Shown: one piece after another, positions 1 to 8,266 of the stretch
How the letters are laid out: each line of letters begins with the position of its first letter
Numbering within the stretch: the first letter of the stretch is position 1
Source of the DNA: a candidate division Zixibacteria bacterium SM23_81
Lineage (GTDB): Bacteria; SM23-81
Length of the DNA stretch: 20,327 nt
Direction of reading: 5' to 3'
NCBI GenBank assembly: GCA_001304015.1
Contig: LJUY01000051.1
Span: 1 to 20,327 of the forward strand
The notes under the pieces: generated by a model
Seen by the model: only the letters and a program-made list of their open reading frames with translations
What the model was told of the DNA's origin: nothing
Database searches by the model: none
Translations under genes and position numbers: made by a program

Positions 1-994
1 ATCCATCTCCAGTCTCTCGCCCGGGTATCTATTTGATATGGAAACTCCTTAGACCACAGTATGTTGCCATTGGCTGTCCCGACTAAGCAAACCGTGTTCT
101 CACCAGCCAAAACTAAGTATTTCTCATCTTTGGAGAACTTATGATGTCTCCAAGTGGCAGTATACGTTCCTACAAGTTCACCATGTCTATCAAACAGAGA
201 ACGGCCGTTTGCCAATATGAAATTACCCTTTGCTGACAAAGAGAGTGATACAACCCAGCCATTCTTCTCCACCAATCTTCGCCAAAGTTCCTCGCCCAAG
301 CTGTTGCGCCCAAGCTGTTGAAGAATATTAGATAAATATCCTTCTGCCATTGATCCTGAGGTTCCCAATAATCGTTGCATCCTACAAGGGCAAAGTAGTA
401 ATCGTTTTGTGAGAATGCACATTCCATTCCCTTGGCCATATCCCATTCATCGTTTTCAAACAGATCAATCCTTTTTTTCATATTTCCTTTTGAATCGTAG
501 AACACCACCTTTTGGTCACCAGGCTCCGCTTCTACAAAGGCACCATCAGAATTTGAGATAAAAAACACCTGACCGCCTTCTCCATCATATCCAACACTGT
601 ATTCAACAGCAGCCAGCTCTTCATATTTATCGTTGTATAAGGTCCATTCTACCTCACTCGGTCCTTTCTCCGTTGCAGGCTTGCTAATCACCCTGTTTAG
701 GCCAAAATAATGCCCTCCCTCAGAAACTGCGACTTGCGTTCCCCTAGGACGGGGCCATGACTTTATCAGCTCAAAAGTCTCATCATAGAACCTCAACTCA
801 TCCTCGAATACCACGATCTTAGGATAGAGCTTGCCATCCTCAGTCTCACCAAAAGCGACTTCTTCAATCTTCTTATCGAATTCTTTCTCCCATTGCATTT
901 TCAGGTCCACTTCATCTTCATCCACAAACCCAGCACCCAAGAGAATAAATAATAGGCCTATGGCGATCAGTACTACTTCTGCCTTCTTAAACAT
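1..994 (-). pseudogene. Secreted beta-propeller-like protein, frameshifted by a 14-bp tandem duplication; runs off the left edge
   Basis: Start ATG at 992-994, preceded by a GAGGGAGA-type SD. Residues 1-24 form a hydrophobic signal peptide or membrane anchor. The rest is acidic with short repeating beta-like motifs (VVFYDSKGNMKKRIDLF, ECAFSQNDYYFALVG) that resemble blades of a WD40/YVTN-type propeller. The long open frame stops at 170, but its last ~45 residues do not look native. Removing one copy of the 14-bp repeat at 293-320 joins ...FFNSLG to EELWRRLVEKNGW and opens a frame of about 100 codons to position 1. That frame carries the same motif style (HHKFSKDEKYLVLAG, NGNILWSKEF). I therefore read this as one gene broken by the duplication; the distal part lies outside the window. 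No specific function is recognised. A sequencing or assembly artefact is the main alternative. Confidence 0.75.
293..320. repeat. Exact 14-bp tandem duplication that breaks the reading frame
   Basis: The unit CGCCCAAGCTGTTG occurs twice back to back (293-306 and 307-320). Fourteen is not a multiple of three, so two copies shift the frame of the surrounding minus-strand gene and one copy restores it. Confidence 0.95.
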
Positions 995-1135
995 CTTCAG
1001 TCTCCCTCTTTTGCCTACTATTTGCTAACGGTATAGTAGCACTACATCGTGGACCTCAATTGGATGTGTTATCTTTAAAATGTCCTAACACAGCTTGAAG
1101 ATTATTCATCTCACGCAATTACCAAAAAACAGAGG

Positions 1136-1209
1136 TGGGCGATACTGGATTCGAATCAGGGACCGACCCATTATGAATCGACAGCTCTAGTCAGCTGAGC
1201 AATTGGCCC
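1136..1209 (-). pseudogene. Degenerate tRNA-Met(CAU)-like sequence
   Basis: The minus strand folds to an exact 74-nt tRNA layout: 7-bp acceptor, 4-bp D stem (GCTC/GAGC), anticodon loop TTCATAA (anticodon CAU), 5-nt variable loop and T loop TTCGAAT, then discriminator A followed by CCT. Several stem positions fail to pair: C5/C68 and A7/A66 in the acceptor, G30/G40 in the anticodon stem, and C49/T65 and A53/C61 in the T stem. The invariant loops are kept while stems have decayed, which fits a tRNA pseudogene rather than a working elongator tRNA-Met. A poorly scoring but active tRNA is possible. It lies between two leftward genes, in the only gap longer than 300 bp on that side. Confidence 0.65.
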
Positions 1210-1282
1210 GGATAAATTGCCATCCACATAATAATACTTTTTGAAAATTAGGTCAAGTTAAGCCAAGCACATTTTCCAAACC

Positions 1283-1314
1283 TCACAAGAAATAACGAAC
1301 CTGCCTGAAGCAGG
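1283..1314 (-). terminator. Weak terminator-like hairpin after the HhH/barrel gene
   Basis: On the minus strand a stem CCTGC/GCAGG with loop TTCAG (1300-1314) is followed by the T-rich stretch TTCGTTATTTCTT, just downstream of the stop at 1320. The stem is short, so the call is tentative. Confidence 0.35.
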
Positions 1315-1319
1315 GCAAG

Positions 1320-3272
1320 TTACCATTTCCAGTCCAGTTGTATAAGAATTTCCCTCTTGATACTCCCCTCTATCTGTTCTGCACCCTCTCCAATGAAGTG
1401 GCGGTCATCATAATGAGTGCTGCTAAACTTCACCGAGAGCTCCATACCCTTAGCAGCCTCGCATCTCGCCAGCAGAGATGTCCGGCTGCCCCGACCAAAA
1501 AGGGCCAGGTTACGGACTATTCCTGAAGGACCCGTCTCGCAGACGTATATCCGGCTATCGTAAGAAGGCACACAGAAGAAGGCGACCACACCCTTCACGC
1601 TGAGTTTCACAGTGGGGGTGAACTTTAGCTGGGCCAGGATCAGCGCTCCCCGCTCTCCAGAGCCTTTCGTCTCGATGACAATCCGGTTGGTCTCAAACCG
1701 CCCCCTCAGCTCTATCTCCCTGGAGGCTTTGCAATCCAGTTGAAAGCGTCGCGACCGGCAAACGCTCCGGACGTTTTTGCGCACCCCCAAGGCTGAAGCC
1801 GCGGCCACCTCTGCCCTCCTCTCCCGGTGGCGAAAAGTCAGGGTCATTCTGTTGCCTAGTCGCTTCATGATCTTGAGCGTGAATCGCTCACCCACCGAGG
1901 GCATTTCCAAAAGATAGCCTCTCCAGGGATGTCGGTGCTGATCCACCAGCAGCTCCAGCTTAGTGCCAACTGTGGGCTGCCAGTTGAGGCCAAGGAACAT
2001 ACCGGATTCGTTCTGATTTTCTTTGGTGGCCAGCCCACTGGAATGGAGGTTACAGAAGTTTGGAGGATAGCAGCGCCATACCAGTGAGGTGCCCAGAGAC
2101 CGTCCGTCCAGCAAGAGGCCTATTACTACTGCAGGGGCACCGAGCCGAGCTTGGGCTCCTTCCCCAAAGAAATTTAGGGGACCGAAGGCCAAGTCGAAGT
2201 GGCCACCCCAGACCTGGTTCAACCTTCCTCGGAACGCATATCGCTTTCGAACCAGATCAACAACGCTAAGCTCTGAACTATAACGGGAGCGATACCAAGT
2301 CAAACCCAACACTTTACCCTGGCCCAAGTGGCCAATTACATGACCGCCCACCAGAGTCTCACCCAAGGTGTCCTTCTTCTCCAGCTCTCCTTTGCTGCGG
2401 TGAAGTCCACCTTGATAGAAACTTCTGGCCTCATCGTCCTCCATGCTGGCATCCAGCCGCCTTCGGGAAAAAAACATGTACAACTCCACGGAACCCAGGG
2501 CACCTGTCAGCGCGATGCCGCGTAGGGCAAGATTCTCGTCGGTGGAAGTGTATGGACGGAGCCCACGCCCAACCAGTTTCATCCCGGAAAAGGAGCGGGG
2601 GCCTCCCCACAGGCCCTTGCTAGACCCCAAAACCAGGCCCTGTCCGAACTGAAGGGTAAAACTCCCCAGGATGGCTCGCCGAAGTGGACCCACGCTTTCC
2701 ACCTGCAGGTAGAGTGATCGGTAATCGGTCACATCCTTCTCGCCTGGATCCTTTTCTGTAAGAACCCCCATCCGCAAGTGTTCATCCACAGATAGGTCCA
2801 GACGAAGGTAGATTTTGCTGGGATCGCCCCGGTACAGATTTTGCCGATATCCCCGGGCTCGGGGAAGGTCCAGGGCAATTCGAGAACGCAGATTCCCCCA
2901 CCTCTGCCGGATTGTCCGAATTTTCAAAAACGCCCTGGCCCTAGCTAACGTCGCTTGGTCAATCCCCTGAACCCGGAGTAAATCCTCCATTTTCACGAAT
3001 CGTTTCCCTTTTCGATGCTCCAAGATGCTCTGAATTTGAGGGGCTGACAGGTAGGGAATGCGTTGAAGCTGTGAGAAGGAAGCGCGATTGGGGTCCAGCG
3101 GGGACCGGTGAAGCTCAAGCAGCCTCTCCAGAATCTCCTGGGGATCGAAGGCCTCATCGTCGGACTCCACCAATTCCTCGTCAGGAATCAACTCTTCCCC
3201 CCGGGCCGATGAGGGAAAAGCGACTGGATTGAGCAACATAAGGGCCGCAACGAGCCACGATGCGTGACGCAC
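1320..3272 (-). CDS. Helix-hairpin-helix domain protein with C-terminal beta-barrel-like region
   Basis: About 650 aa. I place the start at GTG 3270-3272, not at the upstream GTG 3333-3335 that directly follows the stop of the preceding gene. The inner GTG has a strong GGAGGG SD (3277-3282) and gives a clean signal peptide (RHASWLVAALMLLNPVAFPSSARG). Residues ~55-118 hold two ComEA-like helix-hairpin-helix motifs (NRASFSQLQRIPYLSAPQI; MEDLLRVQGID). The remaining ~530 residues are rich in alternating polar/hydrophobic strands typical of an outer-membrane barrel. HhH-plus-barrel proteins of this size recur in FCB-group genomes, and their role is not established. The gene is probably co-transcribed with the PorV/PorQ-like gene just upstream, since only 63 nt separate that stop from this start. 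The HhH domain might bind DNA at the envelope, but nothing here proves it. Confidence 0.8.
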   Translation of the reverse strand: MRHASWLVAALMLLNPVAFPSSARGEELIPDEELVESDDEAFDPQEILERLLELHRSPLDPNRASFSQLQRIPYLSAPQIQSILEHRKGKRFVKMEDLLRVQGIDQATLARARAFLKIRTIRQRWGNLRSRIALDLPRARGYRQNLYRGDPSKIYLRLDLSVDEHLRMGVLTEKDPGEKDVTDYRSLYLQVESVGPLRRAILGSFTLQFGQGLVLGSSKGLWGGPRSFSGMKLVGRGLRPYTSTDENLALRGIALTGALGSVELYMFFSRRRLDASMEDDEARSFYQGGLHRSKGELEKKDTLGETLVGGHVIGHLGQGKVLGLTWYRSRYSSELSVVDLVRKRYAFRGRLNQVWGGHFDLAFGPLNFFGEGAQARLGAPAVVIGLLLDGRSLGTSLVWRCYPPNFCNLHSSGLATKENQNESGMFLGLNWQPTVGTKLELLVDQHRHPWRGYLLEMPSVGERFTLKIMKRLGNRMTLTFRHRERRAEVAAASALGVRKNVRSVCRSRRFQLDCKASREIELRGRFETNRIVIETKGSGERGALILAQLKFTPTVKLSVKGVVAFFCVPSYDSRIYVCETGPSGIVRNLALFGRGSRTSLLARCEAAKGMELSVKFSSTHYDDRHFIGEGAEQIEGSIKREILIQLDWKW

Positions 3273-3335
3273 GATGCCCTCCAGGATGAAAGTCTCGATG
3301 GGCCAGGGAGTGACTTCAAATAAGACAAACCGCAC

Positions 3336-4175
3336 TTAAGGCCATGAGAGGGAAACGTAATGGGTCCCGCCCAAGAACTGATGAGAACGATAAGCGTAGT
3401 CGAGACTCAAGTGGCCGGCCTCGAGGCCCAGGCCTGCCGAAAATCGAGTCGGGCGGGTCTGCAGCCCCAGGCGAAGGGCTACAGGATTCCAGAGCCGAGA
3501 CTCCTGCCCCAGCCGGAGTTCCACGGGATATGCCCCTCTGGCCAGTTTTTCCACAGAACAGTCAGCGATATCCAGCAACAGATCGGCACTCAGAAGCAAT
3601 TTTGAATCGGGACGGTAGGCGAATCCCATGATGAAAACCTGGGGCATCTCCTGGCGCGATCTTCCCAGACGTCCGTTATTCAGGTTGTACACCCAGACGC
3701 CCCAGCGAAACCGGGGAGTCATGGCCGCCAAAAATCCCAAGTCCAGGCCAAAGGTCTGAGCAGAGCCGTATCCGGAGATGGCCAGCTGCAGACCTCGAAG
3801 AGAGATCCCTAAAGACAGCGCTTCCAGCAAGGATCGGCCAAAGCTCAGGCCGAGAGCCGTCTCTCGGTAGAGGTCTTGGCCAAACCGCTGGACCTCAAGC
3901 CCCAGGACTCCCCAGGAGGCGGATTGTAGAAGGCTGATATTATGCATGGAGGGACCAGCCAGGCCGAAGTATTGGCAGGTGCTGACAGACGCCCTTCGAC
4001 CCTGGAGCTGGCCCATGCCAGCAGCATTGTAATGGAGCGCGTGGGCGTCGTCGGCCACGGCACAGAAGGCCCCGCCCATAGCCGCGGGACGCGCGCCTAC
4101 GTCTAAAAATTCGAATGCGCCATGAACTGAATGGGGAAATAGGAGGATGAACAGGAGAACAAGATGCCAGCGCAC
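3336..4175 (-). CDS. PorV/PorQ-family (UPF0164-like) outer-membrane protein
   Basis: 279 aa, GTG start at 4173-4175 with only a weak purine-rich SD, then a signal peptide (RWHLVLLFILLFPHSVHGA). The mature N-terminus carries the family signature FLDVGARPAAMGGAF..VADDAHALHYNAAGM (residues ~22-56), which marks FadL-like barrels of the PorV/PorQ group. The rest is made of short amphipathic strands ending in SLSWP. Members are outer-membrane barrels. Some serve type IX secretion (PorV, PorQ), but many paralogues have no known role, and no other type IX gene is in this window. Its position directly upstream of the HhH/barrel gene suggests the two envelope proteins are made together. Confidence 0.82.
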   Translation of the reverse strand: MRWHLVLLFILLFPHSVHGAFEFLDVGARPAAMGGAFCAVADDAHALHYNAAGMGQLQGRRASVSTCQYFGLAGPSMHNISLLQSASWGVLGLEVQRFGQDLYRETALGLSFGRSLLEALSLGISLRGLQLAISGYGSAQTFGLDLGFLAAMTPRFRWGVWVYNLNNGRLGRSRQEMPQVFIMGFAYRPDSKLLLSADLLLDIADCSVEKLARGAYPVELRLGQESRLWNPVALRLGLQTRPTRFSAGLGLEAGHLSLDYAYRSHQFLGGTHYVSLSWP

Positions 4176-4182
4176 GATGTCA

Positions 4183-4340
4183 GGCCTTTAATAAAAAGGA
4201 GAGTTCAGAGAGTTGAAAGAGTTAGGAGAGTTGAGAGAGCTCGACGAGTTTCGAGCATCGACAGACGAGAGACGTAACAAGCTTCGACACCGCAAAACGA
4301 GTTACGAGTTTCTTCTCAAATCTCTCATCTCTGTTCTCTT
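4183..4340. repeat. Purine-rich degenerate repeats (GAGAGTT / GAGTT units) in an intergenic region
   Basis: From 4183 to ~4250 the + strand is a run of loosely repeated GAGAGTT, GAAAGAGTT and GAGAG units. From 4315 to 4346 a pyrimidine-rich stretch (TCTCTCATCTCTG, TCTTCAACTCC) is an imperfect complement of the first part. No open reading frame is convincing here. The promoter of the PorV/PorQ-like gene should lie in this stretch, but I see no clear one. Confidence 0.6.
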
Positions 4341-4354
4341 CAACTCCTTGGTTA

Positions 4355-4382
4355 GAAATAAAAAGGGGCCTTGACGGCCCCG
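4355..4382 (-). terminator. Rho-independent terminator, leftward
   Basis: A perfect 6-bp stem GGGGCC/GGCCCC with loop TTGAC lies at 4365-4381. On the minus strand it is followed by TTTTTATTTC. It would end leftward transcription from the TonB receptor-RidA unit and separate it from the PorV/PorQ-like gene. The RidA stop is almost 390 nt away, so the transcript would carry a long 3' tail. Confidence 0.75.
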
Positions 4383-4453
4383 CTCAACGACAAACATAAA
4401 CATGACGAAGGATGCAGTCAAGGCCAAAATTAATAATGACAAATTTTTCTGCC

Positions 4454-4476
4454 AACCTGCTGATAGCTAGCAGGTT
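4454..4476. repeat. 8-bp perfect inverted repeat
   Basis: AACCTGCT (4454-4461) and AGCAGGTT (4469-4476) are separated by GATAGCT. Neither strand has a T tract directly after it, so it is not a standard terminator. Confidence 0.6.
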
Positions 4477-4489
4477 GAAAACCTAAAAT

Positions 4490-4768
4490 CCAGGATCGGG
4501 GATTGGGGATCGGGAGTCGAGGATCAGGGATCAAGGCAACCCTTCTCCACCAGCACCTAAGCGGCAATGGCAATAGCAATGGCAATCCCCCCCAACCTCC
4601 CCAGTAAGCAGTAAACAGATGCTGGAAAACGGTTTATGGTTGTGGGTGCTGGTATGGAAGCTGGTGGCTAGATGCTGGAAGCTGGAAAATACTGTCTTTT
4701 ATGGCCCTTATCCAGGATCTCGTATCCAGGATCTGGGCTTGTAGATCCGGGGGCGAAGATCTAGAATC
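4490..4768. repeat. Low-complexity intergenic stretch with GGATC, GGCAAT and GCTGGAA repeats
   Basis: Three repeat styles follow one another: GGATC/GGGGAT-type units at ~4491-4533; four hexamers GGCAAT, GGCAAT, AGCAAT, GGCAAT at 4563-4586; and GATGCTGGAA/GCTGGAA units at ~4618-4690. Further ATCCAGGATCT-type units lie at ~4709-4735. No coding potential is evident. This is the 3' tail region of the RidA transcript. Confidence 0.6.
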
Positions 4769-5161
4769 CTAACTCTTTTTCCCTACGAAAGCCACAGCCT
4801 CGATCTCCACGCCCACCCCCTTGGGCAGCCGGGAAACCTCCACGGCGGCTCTGGCCGGTGGATCTTTCGAGAAGAAACGGCCATAGACCTCGTTCATGGC
4901 GGCAAAATCGTCCATGTTGGCCAGAAAAACGGTGCATTTCACTACATGGTCCAGACTTGCCCCAGCGGCTCGAAGCACTGCCTGGAGGTTCTCCAGTACC
5001 CGATCCGTCTGAGCTCCGATGTCGCCGCTAATGAGTTCTCCAGTTTTCGGATCCATGGCGATCTGCCCGGAGCAGAAGATGAAATCCGCGGCCCTCACGG
5101 CCTGGCTATATGGCCCGATGGCCTGGGGGGCTTCGTTGGTTGCGATGATCTCTTTGATCAT
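4769..5161 (-). CDS. ridA: RidA family protein (reactive enamine/imine deaminase)
   Basis: 130 aa, the normal length for the Rid (YjgF/YER057c/UK114) family. Members hydrolyse 2-aminoacrylate and related imines that leak from pyridoxal-phosphate enzymes, releasing ammonia and a keto acid in the cytosol. Visible family features are GPYSQ at 16-20, [13 protein letters not shown] at 31-43, [15 protein letters not shown] at 76-90 and PPARAAVEV at 101-109. Arg104 is the conserved carboxylate-binding arginine, and acidic residues 119 and 121 sit in VGVEIEA. The cysteine often found two residues after the arginine is alanine here, which is seen in active members. The gene starts 35 nt after the TonB receptor stop with only a weak SD, so the two are probably co-transcribed. 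The pairing with a TonB receptor has no obvious metabolic reason. Confidence 0.93.
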   Translation of the reverse strand: MIKEIIATNEAPQAIGPYSQAVRAADFIFCSGQIAMDPKTGELISGDIGAQTDRVLENLQAVLRAAGASLDHVVKCTVFLANMDDFAAMNEVYGRFFSKDPPARAAVEVSRLPKGVGVEIEAVAFVGKKS

Positions 5162-5196
5162 GGGTTGGTTTCCTTTAATGTTATAGGAGTTATCGG

Positions 5197-7296
5197 CTAA
5201 TAGTCGAATTTCAAGCCACCCAGGAATGACCTGCCGTATCCGACGATCGATTTTGCATCCTCATAGATCTCAAACTCCTGATCCATCAGGTTCTCAATTC
5301 TGACAAACGCCGTCAGTCCACCAGGCAGCTTTTTATTCACACTAAGACTCACCAGGGTGTAATCGTTGAGCTTATCCTGACCACCAGATGCTTTGTAATA
5401 TCTGCTCCTGGCATCTTCTAGGGACAGCATAGTCCCAAAGCTCAAGCTGGGCAGGTAATGATACAGCCTGAAATGTGTCATGTATTTGGGTGAGTAGGCA
5501 AGTGGGTTATCCTCATCATCTTTGGTATCGGTATAGGTATGACTGAGCATTGCGCTGAAGCTGCTGATCTTCAGCCTGAGCTCCACCTCCATCCCCTGAG
5601 CCAGCGCTTCCTTGACATTTTCCCTCCTGAAAATAGGCATCCCACCAAGGGAGTCACCCGTATCCAATGCCATGATCATGTCTGTGAAATCATTTCTGAA
5701 ACCGGAAACTCTAACCAGAACAGCGTCGCTGAAACGGTGCTCCACGCCCAGATGGTAGCTCATGGAGTACTCTGGTTTCAATTCCGCATTGCCGTTTCGG
5801 TAATAAGTCTTATGATTGAACTCCTTTTCGTACAAGTCCTGTAATGAAGGTGCCCGGAAGCCTTTTCCAACAGAGGCCCGTATGTCCGTATTCGGAGAGA
5901 GCCTGTACAGCGCCCCAACCTTTGGCGTGAATTCTGTGCCCACATTGGGGTGATGATCCACACGCAGTGCGGTGATGTAGGTCATATGAGAGCTCAGTTT
6001 GATCTCATCTTTGACGAATGTGCCCAGGATGGATTGCTCCTTTTGCGGGGTGGCATTCCGGCTGAACCGCTCGTTACGGATCTCGGCGCCGGCGCTGAGC
6101 GCGTTGTTGTCGAGAAAAATCCCGTTGAAAACGCAGTCGAGCTTCATGGTACGGTTGTCATCGTCGCGGTATTCGCCCTGGAAATGGGAATAGGTGAACC
6201 CGACGGCCAGGTCCGATCTCTCGCTGAAGCTCCTCTGCCAACGACTGGCCAGGTCGATCCAGCTATCCTTGACCTTTGGCATGGACACATTTCGTAGATA
6301 TTTATTACGATAGTAACGGGAGCTCAGGTGTAACCTGTTATTCTCACCCGTGCCGATGCAGAACTTGCCCAGCAGGTTGAACTGATCATAACCGAACTTC
6401 ACGTCGTTGACATCGGGCACTCCGTCGGTCCGAATCAAATTGCCATTGATGTAATATCCGACTTTCCCAACAGTGGCGCCGTGATTTACGTTGATATTCT
6501 GAGTATTGTATTCTCCATAGGAGAGCTCAGCGCCAAATTTCGACTTTTCGGGGAACTGCTTCGTGATGATATTGATGACGCCGCCGAAGGCCTCACTGCC
6601 ATATAGGGCCGACACAGGACCCTTGACGACCTCGATCCTCTCGATCATGCCCATGGGCACCAGATTGAGATTGACGCCGGTGTGAATGTGCTCGCTTTTG
6701 GCCCGTTGGCCATCCACCAGGATCATGCTGTAGTGGGCCGGCAAACCATGTATTATCCCTGTAAATCTGCGAGCAGCGCCGTTTGGCGCCCCCCCGGAGA
6801 TATTCACCCCCGGTACCCAACGAATGGCATCCGTTAAAGTTTGTAGACCAACCCCCATGACCTCTTTTGCAGACACAAGGTTGGTTTCAATGGGAACATC
6901 TTTGAGAGAATGGATGCTGCGCGTTCCCGTGACCACGATCTCCCGTAATTCGAGAAGGGTCGGCTGAAGGAGAACATGAAGATCAGTCGTCTTACCAGGC
7001 TCGACTGCGACCTCCGCCAACACTAACTCCTTGTAGCCGACGGCGCTGAACCGCAACGCATAAAAGCCGGCAGGAACGTTCTCGATGAAGAAGTTCCCCT
7101 TTCTGTCGGATGCAGCCCCCAATGTCATCTCCTCAACAGAGACGTTCACATTTTCTAGACCCATCCCCGTCGTTTTATCGGCGACAGTGCCCTCGATGGA
7201 AACTCGCTCCTGTGCTAAGAGAGGCAGCACCACTACAAAAAGGATCAACAATGGAACCAACACGAATTGAATCACGAATTTGCCATGAATCTGCAT
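5197..7296 (-). CDS. TonB-dependent outer-membrane receptor with carboxypeptidase-regulatory-like N-domain
   Basis: 699 aa. ATG start with SD GGAGG nine bases upstream. Residues 1-29 are a signal peptide and 31-112 a carboxypeptidase-regulatory-like beta-sandwich ([34 protein letters not shown]). A TonB-box-like LREIVVTGT lies at 117-125. The plug spans ~130-246 ([55 protein letters not shown]), followed by a barrel to the C-terminus ([14 protein letters not shown]). Such receptors use TonB energy to bring in siderophores, cobalamin, glycans or other large solutes. The sequence does not identify the substrate. I found neither a cobalamin riboswitch nor the DtxR-type operator described below upstream of it. 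RidA follows in the same direction. Confidence 0.92.
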   Translation of the reverse strand: MQIHGKFVIQFVLVPLLILFVVVLPLLAQERVSIEGTVADKTTGMGLENVNVSVEEMTLGAASDRKGNFFIENVPAGFYALRFSAVGYKELVLAEVAVEPGKTTDLHVLLQPTLLELREIVVTGTRSIHSLKDVPIETNLVSAKEVMGVGLQTLTDAIRWVPGVNISGGAPNGAARRFTGIIHGLPAHYSMILVDGQRAKSEHIHTGVNLNLVPMGMIERIEVVKGPVSALYGSEAFGGVINIITKQFPEKSKFGAELSYGEYNTQNINVNHGATVGKVGYYINGNLIRTDGVPDVNDVKFGYDQFNLLGKFCIGTGENNRLHLSSRYYRNKYLRNVSMPKVKDSWIDLASRWQRSFSERSDLAVGFTYSHFQGEYRDDDNRTMKLDCVFNGIFLDNNALSAGAEIRNERFSRNATPQKEQSILGTFVKDEIKLSSHMTYITALRVDHHPNVGTEFTPKVGALYRLSPNTDIRASVGKGFRAPSLQDLYEKEFNHKTYYRNGNAELKPEYSMSYHLGVEHRFSDAVLVRVSGFRNDFTDMIMALDTGDSLGGMPIFRRENVKEALAQGMEVELRLKISSFSAMLSHTYTDTKDDEDNPLAYSPKYMTHFRLYHYLPSLSFGTMLSLEDARSRYYKASGGQDKLNDYTLVSLSVNKKLPGGLTAFVRIENLMDQEFEIYEDAKSIVGYGRSFLGGLKFDY

Positions 7297-7463
7297 TCTT
7301 TATGTCCTCCGCCATTTGTGTTTGAGATGGCCACTCTTCGGGATTCTCTACCAACATCTTGCAACATCTTGCATCGAGAAACTCTTTGGATACTGTTAAG
7401 ACTCCTTATTGTGAATGCGGGGGTAATGTATGCAACAACGATATATTGCTGAAGTCACAGACG

Positions 7464-8222
7464 CTATGATCGTAAATAGGAGGCCCCATTCACGTCCACA
7501 ATGGCCCCGGTGAGGTAATCCGAGCCCTCAGAGGCAAGAAAAAGGACCGTTCGAGCCACCTCTTCTGGTCGGGCCACCCTGCCCAGTGGGCTCTGACGCT
7601 TGATCTTTTCACCGTCGGGACCGGAAAGCAACTCTCTGGCCATCTCCGTCTCCACGAATCCTGGAGCCACCACTGTGATGAAGATGTTGTGCGGGGCAAG
7701 TGCCTGGGCCAGGGATTGACTCAGCGCGTTTAGCCCAGACTTGCTGGCCCCGTATGCGGGAGCCTCGGGCTCTCCCCGAAAAGCACCTCGTGAGGAGATG
7801 TTGACGATGCGCCCGCCGCCCTGCTTGATCATATGTTGTGATGCCCAATAGATCAGATTTGCGGGACCAACTAGATTTGTAGCCAGCGTTCTCTGCCAGT
7901 CTTCGAGCCATTGCTCATAACTCACCTTTTGGATGGGGTGAGCTTTGAATATTCCCGCGTTGTTCACCAACACATCCAGGCGGCCGAACTTTTTCAAAAT
8001 GTCTTCGATGAGAGATTGCCCTTCGTTGGGATCGGAAACATCACAGCAGAATAGTTGGTGCGGACCTCCTGGAAGTACGTTCATCGTCTTCTCGGCCATA
8101 CCAATGTCTCGATGATAGTGAACAGCAACTTTTGCGCCATGTTGCGCAAAGGCCTGGGCAATGGCGCGCCCTATTCCACGTGAAGCACCGGTCACCAGAA
8201 CGACTCTGTCTTTAAAATTCAT
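7464..8222 (-). CDS. SDR-family NAD(P)-dependent oxidoreductase (FabG-like)
   Basis: 252 aa, full length for a classical short-chain dehydrogenase. The dinucleotide-binding motif is TGASRGIG (11-18), with D61 in CDVSD and NNAG at 87-90. The catalytic set is N116, S143/S144, Y157 and K161 (YGASK). The C-terminal [11 protein letters not shown] is typical of FabG-like enzymes. Substrate cannot be predicted; it could be a 3-oxoacyl-ACP, sugar or other alcohol/ketone. The gene lies 44 nt downstream of the aldo/keto reductase in the same direction, so the two oxidoreductases probably share an mRNA. ATG start at 8220-8222 with a weak GGTGATGTG SD. No hairpin terminator is visible after the stop. Confidence 0.92.
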   Translation of the reverse strand: MNFKDRVVLVTGASRGIGRAIAQAFAQHGAKVAVHYHRDIGMAEKTMNVLPGGPHQLFCCDVSDPNEGQSLIEDILKKFGRLDVLVNNAGIFKAHPIQKVSYEQWLEDWQRTLATNLVGPANLIYWASQHMIKQGGGRIVNISSRGAFRGEPEAPAYGASKSGLNALSQSLAQALAPHNIFITVVAPGFVETEMARELLSGPDGEKIKRQSPLGRVARPEEVARTVLFLASEGSDYLTGAIVDVNGASYLRS

Positions 8223-8266
8223 TCACATCACCAACCTGCGACGGTTTATCCTGTTCTTTAAGCCAG

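Noticed and set aside
5950-6297. 115-codon + strand frame within the TonB receptor
   Set aside because: Antisense shadow; the receptor frame is fully supported by domain motifs.
7410-7428. Possible operator (TTAAGACTCCTTA) upstream of the TonB receptor
   Set aside because: It shares a short core with one DtxR-type site, but the arms do not fit TTAGG-N4-CCTAA. Probably chance.
7297-7463. Riboswitch (for example cobalamin) before the TonB receptor
   Set aside because: The 167-bp leader shows no conserved riboswitch core. I see only a tandem GCAAGATGTT pair.
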